Positions 23,809 to 31,145 of a DNA stretch of 64,000 nt are shown in pieces. The notes beneath the pieces were generated by a model, which did no database searches, was not told where the DNA came from, and was given only the letters and a program-made list of their open reading frames with translations. The DNA is from Kallipyga gabonensis. GTDB lineage: Bacteria; Bacillota; Clostridia; Tissierellales; Peptoniphilaceae. The DNA lies in NCBI RefSeq assembly GCF_001286805.1, contig NZ_CXYV01000002.1:434001-498000 (forward strand), written 5' to 3'. The translations under genes and the position numbers were made by a program. Within the stretch, counting starts at the first letter, position 1. Each line of letters starts with the position of its first letter.

Positions 23809-24936
23809 TTAATTTTCCTCCTTAAAATCTTCTTTTGCTGAATTCATGGCCGGACGTTTATCGGACTCCGGCACGAGGGTTGGTTTTCCTTGCGGCTTTT
23901 CGATAAGAGATGAGAGCAGCTCTTCAAAGCGGTTTTTGCCTAAGAGCTTGGTCATAGCGGTGATGCCGAGGAGCTTTTCCTCATAAGGACTAAAGCCTGC
24001 ATCGGATACCTTCTTTGCGACGGCATCTTCGTTTACGTATTTACGGTTGCTTCTTCCTGCGACGAGCTTATATCCGTGCCACTCTTTTCCTGCCACTGCA
24101 CGTGTCAGGGCATAGGCCTTGATGTCTTCCGCCCAGCTTGTAAGTTCATCAAGAAGAGGCAAAATCGCTTCGATGTCCGCATCGGTTAAGGTAGGCGGAA
24201 GGGCAAAGTCATATCTTGCCAGCGCGAGATTGGCTTCCGCTCTGGCTCGGCAGTCGGCCTTTGCCTTGCAGAAGCGGCAATGTTCGCCGGCTGTAAAGTC
24301 GCCTTTACCTTCGGCGGCAAGTTCCGCCTTTGGTTTGAGTGTGTTCTCCGCCCAGTCCAGCAGATCCGATGCTTTCATCTCAAAGACGGATACGTTGTCA
24401 CGCCGTGGCTGAAAGATCGTCATCGATACGGTCTCAATGTCATAGAGCGCAGAAAACATCTCATAGGCCCCGAGGGCATAGCACATGAGCTGCGGATTAT
24501 GATCGGCTTCAACGAGCACGCCCCGTCCATATTTGAGATCTGTGATGGAAAGCTTGTCGTCGGCGATGATGAGGGCATCGGCAGTACCAAAACCATCCGG
24601 TACATAGGTGGAAAAGTCCACACGCTGTTCCACCAGAACGATTGGATCAGTCGTTGCCTTTTTAGCTTCGGCGACTTGCTCCAGCACGTAGCCAGCATAG
24701 GCATCGGTCGCTTCATCCATTTCCTCGTTAAAATAATCAAGATTCTCCGTCGGATCATCGGCTTTCCTGCCTAACGCTTTCAGCACCTTGTACTCGGCAA
24801 GAGCGTGCGCCGCGGTGCCTTCTTGTGCATAAGAGCTTGACGTGTCCTCATACTTTGCCGAAAGCAGAGCTGATGGCGGGCAGGCAAGCCAGCGATAGGC
24901 ACTCGATGCGGAAAGCAGCGCATGTTTATTTGGCAT
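23809..24936 (-). CDS. DUF2800 RecB-like nuclease
   Basis: The start is the ATG at 24936 after GGAGGTGCTCC; the frame extends to 24984 without signals. The 375-residue product begins MPNKHALLSASSAYRWLACP, contains the nuclease core FGTADALIIADDKLSITDLK and VLVEADHNPQL, and CRFCKAKADCRARAEANLAL, a likely Fe-S or zinc Cys cluster. It resembles Cas4/RecB-type exonucleases and is paired with DUF2815 in phage recombination and replication modules. Confidence 0.87.
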   Translation of the reverse strand: MPNKHALLSASSAYRWLACPPSALLSAKYEDTSSSYAQEGTAAHALAEYKVLKALGRKADDPTENLDYFNEEMDEATDAYAGYVLEQVAEAKKATTDPIVLVEQRVDFSTYVPDGFGTADALIIADDKLSITDLKYGRGVLVEADHNPQLMCYALGAYEMFSALYDIETVSMTIFQPRRDNVSVFEMKASDLLDWAENTLKPKAELAAEGKGDFTAGEHCRFCKAKADCRARAEANLALARYDFALPPTLTDADIEAILPLLDELTSWAEDIKAYALTRAVAGKEWHGYKLVAGRSNRKYVNEDAVAKKVSDAGFSPYEEKLLGITAMTKLLGKNRFEELLSSLIEKPQGKPTLVPESDKRPAMNSAKEDFKEEN

Positions 24937-25240
24937 GGAGCACCTCCGCGTCATGAAGCAGAGCTTCGTAATTTTTCGGATCAACTTTAGAGAGCCTGTC
25001 CGCGCCGTACTTTTCGATCAGGGCGCGCACTTCTGCGGTGTGACCCGCACGGGAGATGTCCGCTAAGACGGCCCGCACGTCTTCAAGCTTCAGCTCCGGC
25101 TTTGGCGTTGCTGCAGGAACCGCCACTTCTTCCGGTGCCGTGCTGAACATCGCTTCCAGCTCGGCAGCGATATCGCTTAGTTGTTCGCTACAGGAATGTA
25201 GGTCGTCTATAACAGCTTTCATCTTTTTCATCTGTCCCAT
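24926..25240 (-). CDS. Small phage protein of replication module, unknown
   Basis: The 104-residue product starts MGQMKKMKAVIDDLHSCSEQ and has a C-terminal helical segment LEDVRAVLADISRAGHTAEV followed by LIEKYGADRLSKVDPKNYEA. Similar proteins, sometimes annotated as rRNA-biogenesis-like, precede DUF2800 genes in phages; I know no function. GAAAGGAGG lies before the ATG. Ends 11 bases inside the DUF2800 gene. Confidence 0.75.
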   Translation of the reverse strand: MGQMKKMKAVIDDLHSCSEQLSDIAAELEAMFSTAPEEVAVPAATPKPELKLEDVRAVLADISRAGHTAEVRALIEKYGADRLSKVDPKNYEALLHDAEVLHAK

Positions 25241-25367
25241 AGGGATTGCCTCCTTTCTTTGTCTGAATCAGTTTTCTTGTCAGGTCTTTGGTGATAATTG
25301 ATATGGCAGAGAGCACTTCGATGAGTTCTTCTCTTGTCACACCCGGCACATTGCTTTGTGGTCTCAT
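25188..25367 (-). CDS. Small phage protein, unknown
   Basis: The 59-codon frame starts at an ATG behind GGAAAGGAGGTAGCC and reads MRPQSNVPGVTREELIEVLS, then AISIITKDLTRKLIQTKKGG. The first 40 residues look like a real small helical protein; the rest overlaps the next gene in another frame. A comparable short gene is common at this place in related phages. No function known. Confidence 0.6.
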   Translation of the reverse strand: MRPQSNVPGVTREELIEVLSAISIITKDLTRKLIQTKKGGNPYGTDEKDESCYRRPTFL

Positions 25368-25410
25368 GGCTACCTCCTTTCCTTCGGGGCCTGCCGTTTT
25401 GCCCCTCTAT

Positions 25411-25432
25411 CCCTCCCTGAAGAAAGGGAGGG
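25411..25432 (-). promoter_or_regulatory. Hairpin in the leader of the replication operon
   Basis: CCCTCCC and GGGAGGG pair around an eight-base loop. A second small stem (GGGGC with GCCCC, 25386-25405) follows before the start of the gene at 25367. A 28-bp stretch including this hairpin resembles the antirepressor leader at 20889-20916, which suggests a common regulatory design. Confidence 0.4.
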
Positions 25433-25454
25433 ACGTTGGACGAAGGTTTAAGGT

Positions 25455-25985
25455 TTAGGAATAAGAGATGAGATCCAAAAGAAGGTCACGAAGCTCCGGA
25501 TGCCGGCTTTTCAGCCGAGCAAAAAGCTGACGTTTTCGGTAGTTCAGTGTGGTGCGTTTGATGCCGAGGATTTCTGCCATGTCGCGCTCGGATTGACCGG
25601 CGACAACAAGACGGATGATTTGGCGCTCCTCGTCCGTGAGACCTGCGAAAATACGGCTGAGTTCTTCGCGCAATGTTTTACGCGCAAGGACGCCTTCCGG
25701 TGAATAAGCTTCCGATGCGGGAAGCACATCGGCGTAGGTAAGCGCGCTGTCTGTTTGTACGGTGTCATGGATGGAGACAAACTTCCCGGCAGAACGAAAT
25801 GGACAGCCGACGCATATGCCATCGCAGCGGTTGATGTTTGCCTTGGTGACGTGGCATTCGCCGTGATACTGCATCTTCATGCGGATACGGGCGCATTCGT
25901 TCTCGTAGTCTTTCTTGTGTTCAGGGCTTGTCTCGACCAGACCGAGACCGCGAATATAAATCTTTGATACATTTTGAGCTGCCAT
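25455..25985 (-). CDS. Sigma-factor-like phage regulator
   Basis: The 176-residue product has an N-terminal Cys/His-rich part (YHGECHVTKANINRCDGICV then GCPF) that may bind metal, and a C-terminal sigma region 4 helix-turn-helix (LSRIFAGLTDEERQIIRLVV, then SERDMAEILGIKRTTLNYRK). It is the first gene of the minus-strand early operon after the 26-kb switch point, preceded by GAAGGAGG. It probably controls early or middle phage genes. Confidence 0.75.
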   Translation of the reverse strand: MAAQNVSKIYIRGLGLVETSPEHKKDYENECARIRMKMQYHGECHVTKANINRCDGICVGCPFRSAGKFVSIHDTVQTDSALTYADVLPASEAYSPEGVLARKTLREELSRIFAGLTDEERQIIRLVVAGQSERDMAEILGIKRTTLNYRKRQLFARLKSRHPELRDLLLDLISYS

Positions 25986-26038
25986 TTACAGACCTCCTTC
26001 ATCTCGAATCCGAGACGGAGAAGGGCAAGGCAAAATGG

Positions 26039-26096
26039 GCGCAGTAAACAGACCACAAGCCCCGCGGAAATCTCCGCTCGGGGTTGTGACTGCGCT
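26039..26096 (-). promoter_or_regulatory. Large nested hairpin upstream of the early operon
   Basis: Outer arms GCGCAGT and ACTGCGC enclose a second stem in which CACAA and CCCCG pair with CGGGG and TTGTG, closed by a small CGG/CCG loop. It lies 54 bases before the sigma-like gene and could be its leader or a terminator. The rest of 25986-26248 shows no gene I can support. Confidence 0.5.
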
Positions 26097-26248
26097 TGCG
26101 CATAACGAAGTCAGAAATATTTACTTGCCGGATGAGAACCGTGCGCCACCGTTGATCAGACGATGCAGCCACCCATCAGGACTCGGATGTTCCAAGAAGG
26201 AAGCATCCAAGATTTGCCAAATTGAGATTTGCAAATGCCAATATTCTG

Positions 26249-26277
26249 TTGTTTAATATGAAGATTTTTGGTATAAT
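26249..26277 (+). promoter_or_regulatory. Promoter of the defence operon
   Basis: TTGTTT (26249-26254), a 17-base spacer, then a perfect TATAAT (26272-26277). Transcription would start near 26284 and run through the seven genes that follow. Four TTGGACA repeats lie between it and the first gene. Confidence 0.7.
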
Positions 26278-26329
26278 TTGCTTGTCTCTCAGTGGTCATA
26301 CTCAATATACGAAATGGTTCATCTCGTAT

Positions 26330-26365
26330 TTGGACACTCTTGGACAACGTTGGACAGTTTGGACA
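26330..26365 (+). repeat. Four helically phased TTGGACA repeats
   Basis: TTGGACA occurs at 26330, 26340, 26350 and 26359, that is every 9-10 bases, so all copies face the same side of the helix. They lie in the 5' leader of the defence operon, after the promoter and before the first ribosome site. Likely a cooperative operator, perhaps for the Xre-type protein of the operon. Confidence 0.6.
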
Positions 26366-26389
26366 AAATCGGAAAGAGGGGTGATGAAG

Positions 26390-27547
26390 ATGCTGTTCAC
26401 AGAACTTTTGCATGCCATTCATCCGCACCTCATGAAAGATGCTGAGGTTCCGGACTTTATGAGAGATTTAATTCAAAGGTTTTGCGATATACCAGAGGAA
26501 GAATGGAGCACAAAAAAGGATCCATCTTCAGACTCACGGTATAAAGATGCATCCCTATATAAGTTTTATAAGCGTGGTATTTCAAAGAAACTTGCCAAAG
26601 CCATGCTCGGTAGGATGACAAAAGATAATTTTGTAAACTCTTTGGCGTATATCAACGAATATGATGAGGACGAGTCCTTACTCAATGCTTTAGCCGAGGA
26701 CGTCCAGCCATTCACTGACAAAAAAGTCACAAGGGCTAACGTGGCAGAGGTGATCTTTGACCTCATCAAGGAGTCTTTGGAATTTATCGTTAATCCTGAG
26801 CTTGAAAATGACCGCAAGATGGCAAAGGCTAATATGACATCCGAGCGGGCAAAGAAAAAATACGGTGCCACGCTCTTGGAAGACTGCAAGCACACTTGCT
26901 CAAAGCCTGGTTGTTCCAAACATCTTCAAACAGTGGCGGATAATCATCAAAGCAAAGATGACTACTGCGTTGCTCATATTTCCGGCAATAAAAACTGCTA
27001 TGAAAACCTGATTCCGCTTTGCCATGACTGCTTTCAGTCTTACAGTCTAAAACATACTCAAGCCGACGAAAAAGAGCTGCAAAAGATAAAACAGCTGCAG
27101 GTCCAGACAAATAATGCCCGCACCACGCTTCGCGGAACGGACATAGAAAAAGGCATCAGGCGTGTATTGGAAAACCTTAGTCGAGCCAAAGTCTCCGATT
27201 TTGCGGATTTAAACTATAACGCCATTACGGTGACAAAAAAGATAGATCAGGATGCGGATTATTTTCTTTTAGATGAGGTAATGCGAAATGTCACGCGTTA
27301 CTACCTTTTCATAGAAAAGAACATGAAACAACTGGTCAAGCAGGAAGTCTTCAGCGACGAGCTACTTAGGGCACAAATCAAAGTGTCCTACCAAAAGCTC
27401 GCGAAAAAGAATCTGCCGGCGGAGCTGATTTATCAGTTGTTGGCAGAACGCCTGCAAAGCATTACGAAACAGGATGTTCGCTATTGCTACATCTTGATTT
27501 CGTATTTTATACAGTCTTGTGAGGTATTCGATGCTCTTACCAAATAA
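26390..27547 (+). CDS. ABC-three-component system HNH effector
   Basis: I choose the ATG at 26390, nine bases after AGGGG; the frame is open far upstream but over the promoter and repeats. The 385-residue product is helical at the N-terminus (TELLHAIHPHLMKDAEVPDF) and has a zinc HNH core near residues 160-225: CKHTCSKPGCSKH, DDYCVAHISGNKNCYENLIP and LCHDCFQSY. The C-terminal third (YYLFIEKNMKQLVKQEVF onward) is probably the part that contacts the other components. ABC-3C systems are predicted conflict systems in which an ATPase sensor triggers an effector; here that would be DNA cleavage. Confidence 0.75.
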   Translation: MLFTELLHAIHPHLMKDAEVPDFMRDLIQRFCDIPEEEWSTKKDPSSDSRYKDASLYKFYKRGISKKLAKAMLGRMTKDNFVNSLAYINEYDEDESLLNALAEDVQPFTDKKVTRANVAEVIFDLIKESLEFIVNPELENDRKMAKANMTSERAKKKYGATLLEDCKHTCSKPGCSKHLQTVADNHQSKDDYCVAHISGNKNCYENLIPLCHDCFQSYSLKHTQADEKELQKIKQLQVQTNNARTTLRGTDIEKGIRRVLENLSRAKVSDFADLNYNAITVTKKIDQDADYFLLDEVMRNVTRYYLFIEKNMKQLVKQEVFSDELLRAQIKVSYQKLAKKNLPAELIYQLLAERLQSITKQDVRYCYILISYFIQSCEVFDALTK

Positions 27548-27758
27548 ATTATTTTCATACGAAGAGAGTGCATTGCCACTCATGCCTGAGATTTTGAGGA
27601 TGCTGGATCATCCGAAATCTCCTCGCGAAATCTATCAAAAGCTTTCGCATAAGCATCAGGACACTGTGCGTCTCATCGAAGCTCTCGACTGCCTTTATGC
27701 CATGCAAAAGGTAGAGCTTGATGACGAAGGGAGGATCTTTCTGTGCTCCGAGAAATAA
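27531..27758 (+). CDS. ABC-three-component middle component
   Basis: The 75-residue product MLLPNKLFSYEESALPLMPE then ILRMLDHPKSPREIYQKLSH looks like a small winged-helix protein and resembles the middle components (type 6 or 7) of ABC-3C systems. It starts inside the end of the effector gene behind GTGAGG and ends inside the start of the ATPase gene. It is thought to bridge effector and ATPase. Confidence 0.75.
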   Translation: MLLPNKLFSYEESALPLMPEILRMLDHPKSPREIYQKLSHKHQDTVRLIEALDCLYAMQKVELDDEGRIFLCSEK

Positions 27759-29392
27759 GCTGCGAACTGTTCAAAGAAAATAAAAGACAAAGACCACCTG
27801 TTATCTTTCATAAAGGACTGAACGTGGTGCTTGGAAGCATTCCCGGAAAAGCCGCATCCATCGGCAAATCCACCATGCTCCTTATTATTGACTTTGTTTT
27901 TGGCGGGAATACCTATCTTAAAAGCGAGCCGGTGAGAGAGCTGGGCAACCACACGATTTACTTTGTCTTTTCATTTGCCGGTAAAGATTATCGCTTTGCC
28001 AGAAATACAGCAGACGCAAAGCGAGTTTTCAAGGTAGATGAGAATAACGACCCCATTGATTCGATGGAAATCAAAGAATTCACGGACTGGCTTGCGAAAA
28101 AATATGACATGGATTTACCCGGTCTTTCCTTCAGAAATACGGTAAGTCGCTTTTTTAGGATCTATGGCAAGAACAACCTCAATGAGTTCAGACCGCTTCA
28201 AATGCGCGGTGGAAATGAATCACAAAAAGATGCCATCCATGTTTTGGTGGCACTCTACAACATGTATTCTTCCATTCTGGCTTTTGAAGAACAGCTTCAT
28301 CTGGTGGAAGATAAGATTGATGCATTCAAAGCAGCCAGAAAATATGAGTTCATACCCTCTGCCGTAGACGGAATGGGAAAGTATCAAGAAAACATCGTAG
28401 CCATTCGTGAACTGGAAGAAAAAAGAGATGAGCTTTGTAATTCAGGGAGTCGTCCCATCAACGAGGCGGAAGTGGAAGAAGCAAATCGTGCCAACGAAAT
28501 AGAACGTGCATATACCGATATCCGGCGCGTCGTCAAAGGCAAACAAGACGATCTGCATTTGCTTGAACTAAATCTACAGCGCGGTATTTATCCGACAGAA
28601 GCGGATCTGAAAAGTCTTGCCGAGTTCTTCCCGGAAGCAAATTTTAATAAGCTCATGGATATCGAGTCTTTCCATAGCAAGATCCAAGGCATTCTTCAAG
28701 AGGAATTGGAAAGTGCAAAACAAAAGATTACGGTCGAACTTGCCTCTTTGCAGGAACAGGAAGAAAGCATTCGAAATGCAATGTCTGAAATTCGGCCATC
28801 CATGACTTTTACTCAGGAATTCCTGACAGCCTACAGTGTATTGGAACAAAGAATCAATAAACTGCAGGACGAAAATAATGCCTTTGATCAGCGGAACAAA
28901 CTCCAAGAAGAGAAGAAACAGGCAAATAACCGCTACCAAGAACAAATGAAATTCGTCCTTAAAGAAATTGAAGCCACAATTAACCGGAAGATGGAAGAAA
29001 TCAATGACTACATAACAGATGATCAGTACAATGCTCCACATCTGACAATCTCAAAGTTTGACAGCTATGACTTTGAGACGCCAAAGGACAGTGGCACAAG
29101 TACAAATTATCGCGGGATGATGATCTATGACCTCGCCGTTTTAGATACGACAGTGCTGCCGGCGATTGCGCATGACTCCATCCTCTTTGATCCTATGCCA
29201 CGTCCTGACATGAGCCGGATGATTGAAATCTATAACAAAGAAAAAGAGAAACAAATCTTTATAGCTATCGATAAGACGTTGAACTGCTCCGAAGAAGCAC
29301 AAAGCATCATTGCAAAACAGACGGTCATCAAACTTGAGAACAATGAGCAGGCTCTCTTCGGAGACAAATGGAGCAGAAAGGCAAATCGATGA
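27743..29392 (+). CDS. DUF2326 ABC-type ATPase of the ABC-three-component system
   Basis: The 549-residue product starts with GTG. Near residues 36-50 it has the P-loop AASIGKSTMLLIIDFVFGG, the long form typical of DUF2326 ATPases. A coiled coil follows from about 190 to 430 (VEEANRANEIERAYTDI, EEKKQANNRYQEQMKFVL), and the C-terminal ATPase part has IAHDSILFDPM near residue 475 and KEKQIFIAIDKT. The architecture is like SMC/RecN proteins and suggests sensing of unusual DNA or replication intermediates. Confidence 0.85.
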   Translation: MLREISCELFKENKRQRPPVIFHKGLNVVLGSIPGKAASIGKSTMLLIIDFVFGGNTYLKSEPVRELGNHTIYFVFSFAGKDYRFARNTADAKRVFKVDENNDPIDSMEIKEFTDWLAKKYDMDLPGLSFRNTVSRFFRIYGKNNLNEFRPLQMRGGNESQKDAIHVLVALYNMYSSILAFEEQLHLVEDKIDAFKAARKYEFIPSAVDGMGKYQENIVAIRELEEKRDELCNSGSRPINEAEVEEANRANEIERAYTDIRRVVKGKQDDLHLLELNLQRGIYPTEADLKSLAEFFPEANFNKLMDIESFHSKIQGILQEELESAKQKITVELASLQEQEESIRNAMSEIRPSMTFTQEFLTAYSVLEQRINKLQDENNAFDQRNKLQEEKKQANNRYQEQMKFVLKEIEATINRKMEEINDYITDDQYNAPHLTISKFDSYDFETPKDSGTSTNYRGMMIYDLAVLDTTVLPAIAHDSILFDPMPRPDMSRMIEIYNKEKEKQIFIAIDKTLNCSEEAQSIIAKQTVIKLENNEQALFGDKWSRKANR

Positions 29393-29604
29393 AAATCATA
29401 TACAACAAGCTGTGGAAACTTTTAATCGATAAGAACATGAACAAAGTCCAGTTAAGAGATGCCGCAGATATCAGTAGTAATTCGGTAGCCAAACTCGGGA
29501 AAAACGAGCATGTACGCATGGATGTGCTGCTGAAAATCGCTGAGGCACTGGACTGCAAGGTGGAAGACCTGTTTGAGACCATACGAGAGGAGGATGAACG
29601 GTGA
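29389..29604 (+). CDS. Xre-family helix-turn-helix regulator
   Basis: I use the ATG at 29389, which overlaps the ATPase stop (ATGA). The 71-residue product is a compact Cro/C1-type domain: NKLWKLLIDKNMNKVQLRDA, then ISSNSVAKLGKNEHVRMDVL and ALDCKVEDLFE. It is of the short type often found beside restriction systems. Its place in the middle of the operon, plus the phased repeats in the leader, suggests it controls the whole operon. Confidence 0.85.
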   Translation: MKIIYNKLWKLLIDKNMNKVQLRDAADISSNSVAKLGKNEHVRMDVLLKIAEALDCKVEDLFETIREEDER

Positions 29605-31118
29605 GACTGCCTGAAACATTACAAAAACTCATTCGCGCAGGAGAAAACATCAGCGTTGAGTTTAAACGCTCAAGAACGGATATTACAAAAGATGTTTACG
29701 AAACCGTCTGCGCTTTTTCCAACCGTGATGGCGGACATATTTTTCTCGGAGTAAAAGACGATGGAACAGTCGCAGGTGTTGAGCCGGATCGTATTATGCA
29801 AATCAAAAAAGATTTTGTGACGACGATTAACAATGAGTCGAAAATGTTTCCGCCGCTTTATCTCACGCCGGAAGAGTATGAAGAGGATGGCAAAACGATC
29901 CTTTATATTTACGTTCCTTCTGGAAAGACGGTTTATCGCAGTGCCGGGCGTATTTACGACCGCAATAACGACTCCGATATCGATATCACCGACAACGCTG
30001 ATTTGGTTTTTAAGCTTTATGCGAGAAAGCAAAACACTTATTTCGTGAACAAGGTGTATCCGGCGATTCCTATTACTGCTTTGCGCAAGGATCTTTTGGA
30101 GCGAGCAAGACGAATGACTCGTGTTAATACTGAGCATCACGCATGGCTGGATATGAGTGATGAAGAGATGCTTCGAAGCTGCGGACTCATCTTGAAAGAT
30201 CCGGATACCAATCAAGAAGGTCTGACGCTTGCTGCAATTTTGCTCTTTGGCAGCGATAACCGCATTATGTCGGTGCTCCCCCAGCACAAGACCGACGCTA
30301 TCTTTCGCGTCTTTAATGTCGATCGCTACGATGACCGCGATGTCGTGATTACAAACCTCATTGAAAGCTATGACCGGCTCATTGCTTTTGGACAGAAACA
30401 CTTAAACGATCTCTTTGTCATGGAAGGAATTCAGCGTATCAGCGCCAGAGATAAGATTTTACGTGAGATTGTCTCCAACCTCCTCATGCATCGAGATTTT
30501 TCCAGCGGCTATGTGGCGAAGCTCGTGATTGAGGCAGATAAGATCACGACGGAAAACGCCAATCTGGCACATGGCCACGGCAACCTCAACCTGAAGACGT
30601 TTAAGCCTTTTGCTAAAAACCCGCCGATTGCGAAAGTCTTCCGCGAGATCGGGCTTGCCGACGAATTGGGCAGTGGTATGCGCAATACTTATAAATACAC
30701 TAAGCTCTATTCCGGCGGGCAGCCTACCTTCACGGAAAGCGATGTCTTTACCATCGCCATTCCGCTTTCTGAGGCAGCGACGGCAAGTGTGGGACCGACT
30801 TCCAACAAATCAACTACGCAAGTCAGTACGGAAGTTGGTACGCAAGTCAGTACGGAAGTCTATTCTCAGGTGAAACTATCAACAGAAGAAATCCAAAAAC
30901 TACTGGACTATTGCAAAGAGCCACGCAGCCGGCAAGAAATGCAGACATTCTGCGGTATTAAAACAGCAGAGTACTTTAGAAAAAACATCATTCGACCGCT
31001 GGTAGATATCGGGTTATTGCGCTTGACCATTCCGGATAAGCCGACCAGCAGCAAACAGAGATATGCAACAACAGCTAACGGATTACTGTTTGCAAAGTCT
31101 GAAAACAGATCCATCTAA
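29601..31118 (+). CDS. AlbA_2 (Schlafen-type) ATP-binding protein
   Basis: The 505-residue product starts with GTG in the preceding stop (GTGA). N-terminal AlbA_2 domain: ISVEFKRSRTDITKDVYETV, CAFSNRDGGHIFLGV. Middle part: LREIVSNLLMHRDFSSGYVA and IGLADELGSGMRNTYKY, as in the C-terminal ATPase-like region of this family. The C-terminal winged-helix part follows a linker with two QVSTEV repeats. Such proteins are often next to restriction systems; a regulatory or defence role is likely but not proven. Confidence 0.82.
   Translation: MRLPETLQKLIRAGENISVEFKRSRTDITKDVYETVCAFSNRDGGHIFLGVKDDGTVAGVEPDRIMQIKKDFVTTINNESKMFPPLYLTPEEYEEDGKTILYIYVPSGKTVYRSAGRIYDRNNDSDIDITDNADLVFKLYARKQNTYFVNKVYPAIPITALRKDLLERARRMTRVNTEHHAWLDMSDEEMLRSCGLILKDPDTNQEGLTLAAILLFGSDNRIMSVLPQHKTDAIFRVFNVDRYDDRDVVITNLIESYDRLIAFGQKHLNDLFVMEGIQRISARDKILREIVSNLLMHRDFSSGYVAKLVIEADKITTENANLAHGHGNLNLKTFKPFAKNPPIAKVFREIGLADELGSGMRNTYKYTKLYSGGQPTFTESDVFTIAIPLSEAATASVGPTSNKSTTQVSTEVGTQVSTEVYSQVKLSTEEIQKLLDYCKEPRSRQEMQTFCGIKTAEYFRKNIIRPLVDIGLLRLTIPDKPTSSKQRYATTANGLLFAKSENRSI
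30815..30859 (+). repeat. 21-bp direct repeat in the AlbA_2 gene
   Basis: The sequence from 30815 to 30835 is repeated exactly at 30839-30859, a period of 24 bases (8 codons). It encodes the QVSTEV linker repeats. Gain or loss of a unit would keep the reading frame and alter only linker length. Confidence 0.75.
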
Positions 31119-31145
31119 GTGCCCGAGAGGAGGAAATAAAAGTCC

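Noticed and set aside
25986-26248. Prophage attachment site at the end of the phage operon
   Set aside because: No integrase and no matching direct repeat is visible in the window, so the true prophage boundary cannot be set.
26156-26428. Minus-strand 90-codon frame at the phage-defence boundary
   Set aside because: It runs across the promoter and repeats of the defence operon, has no ribosome site and no family resemblance.
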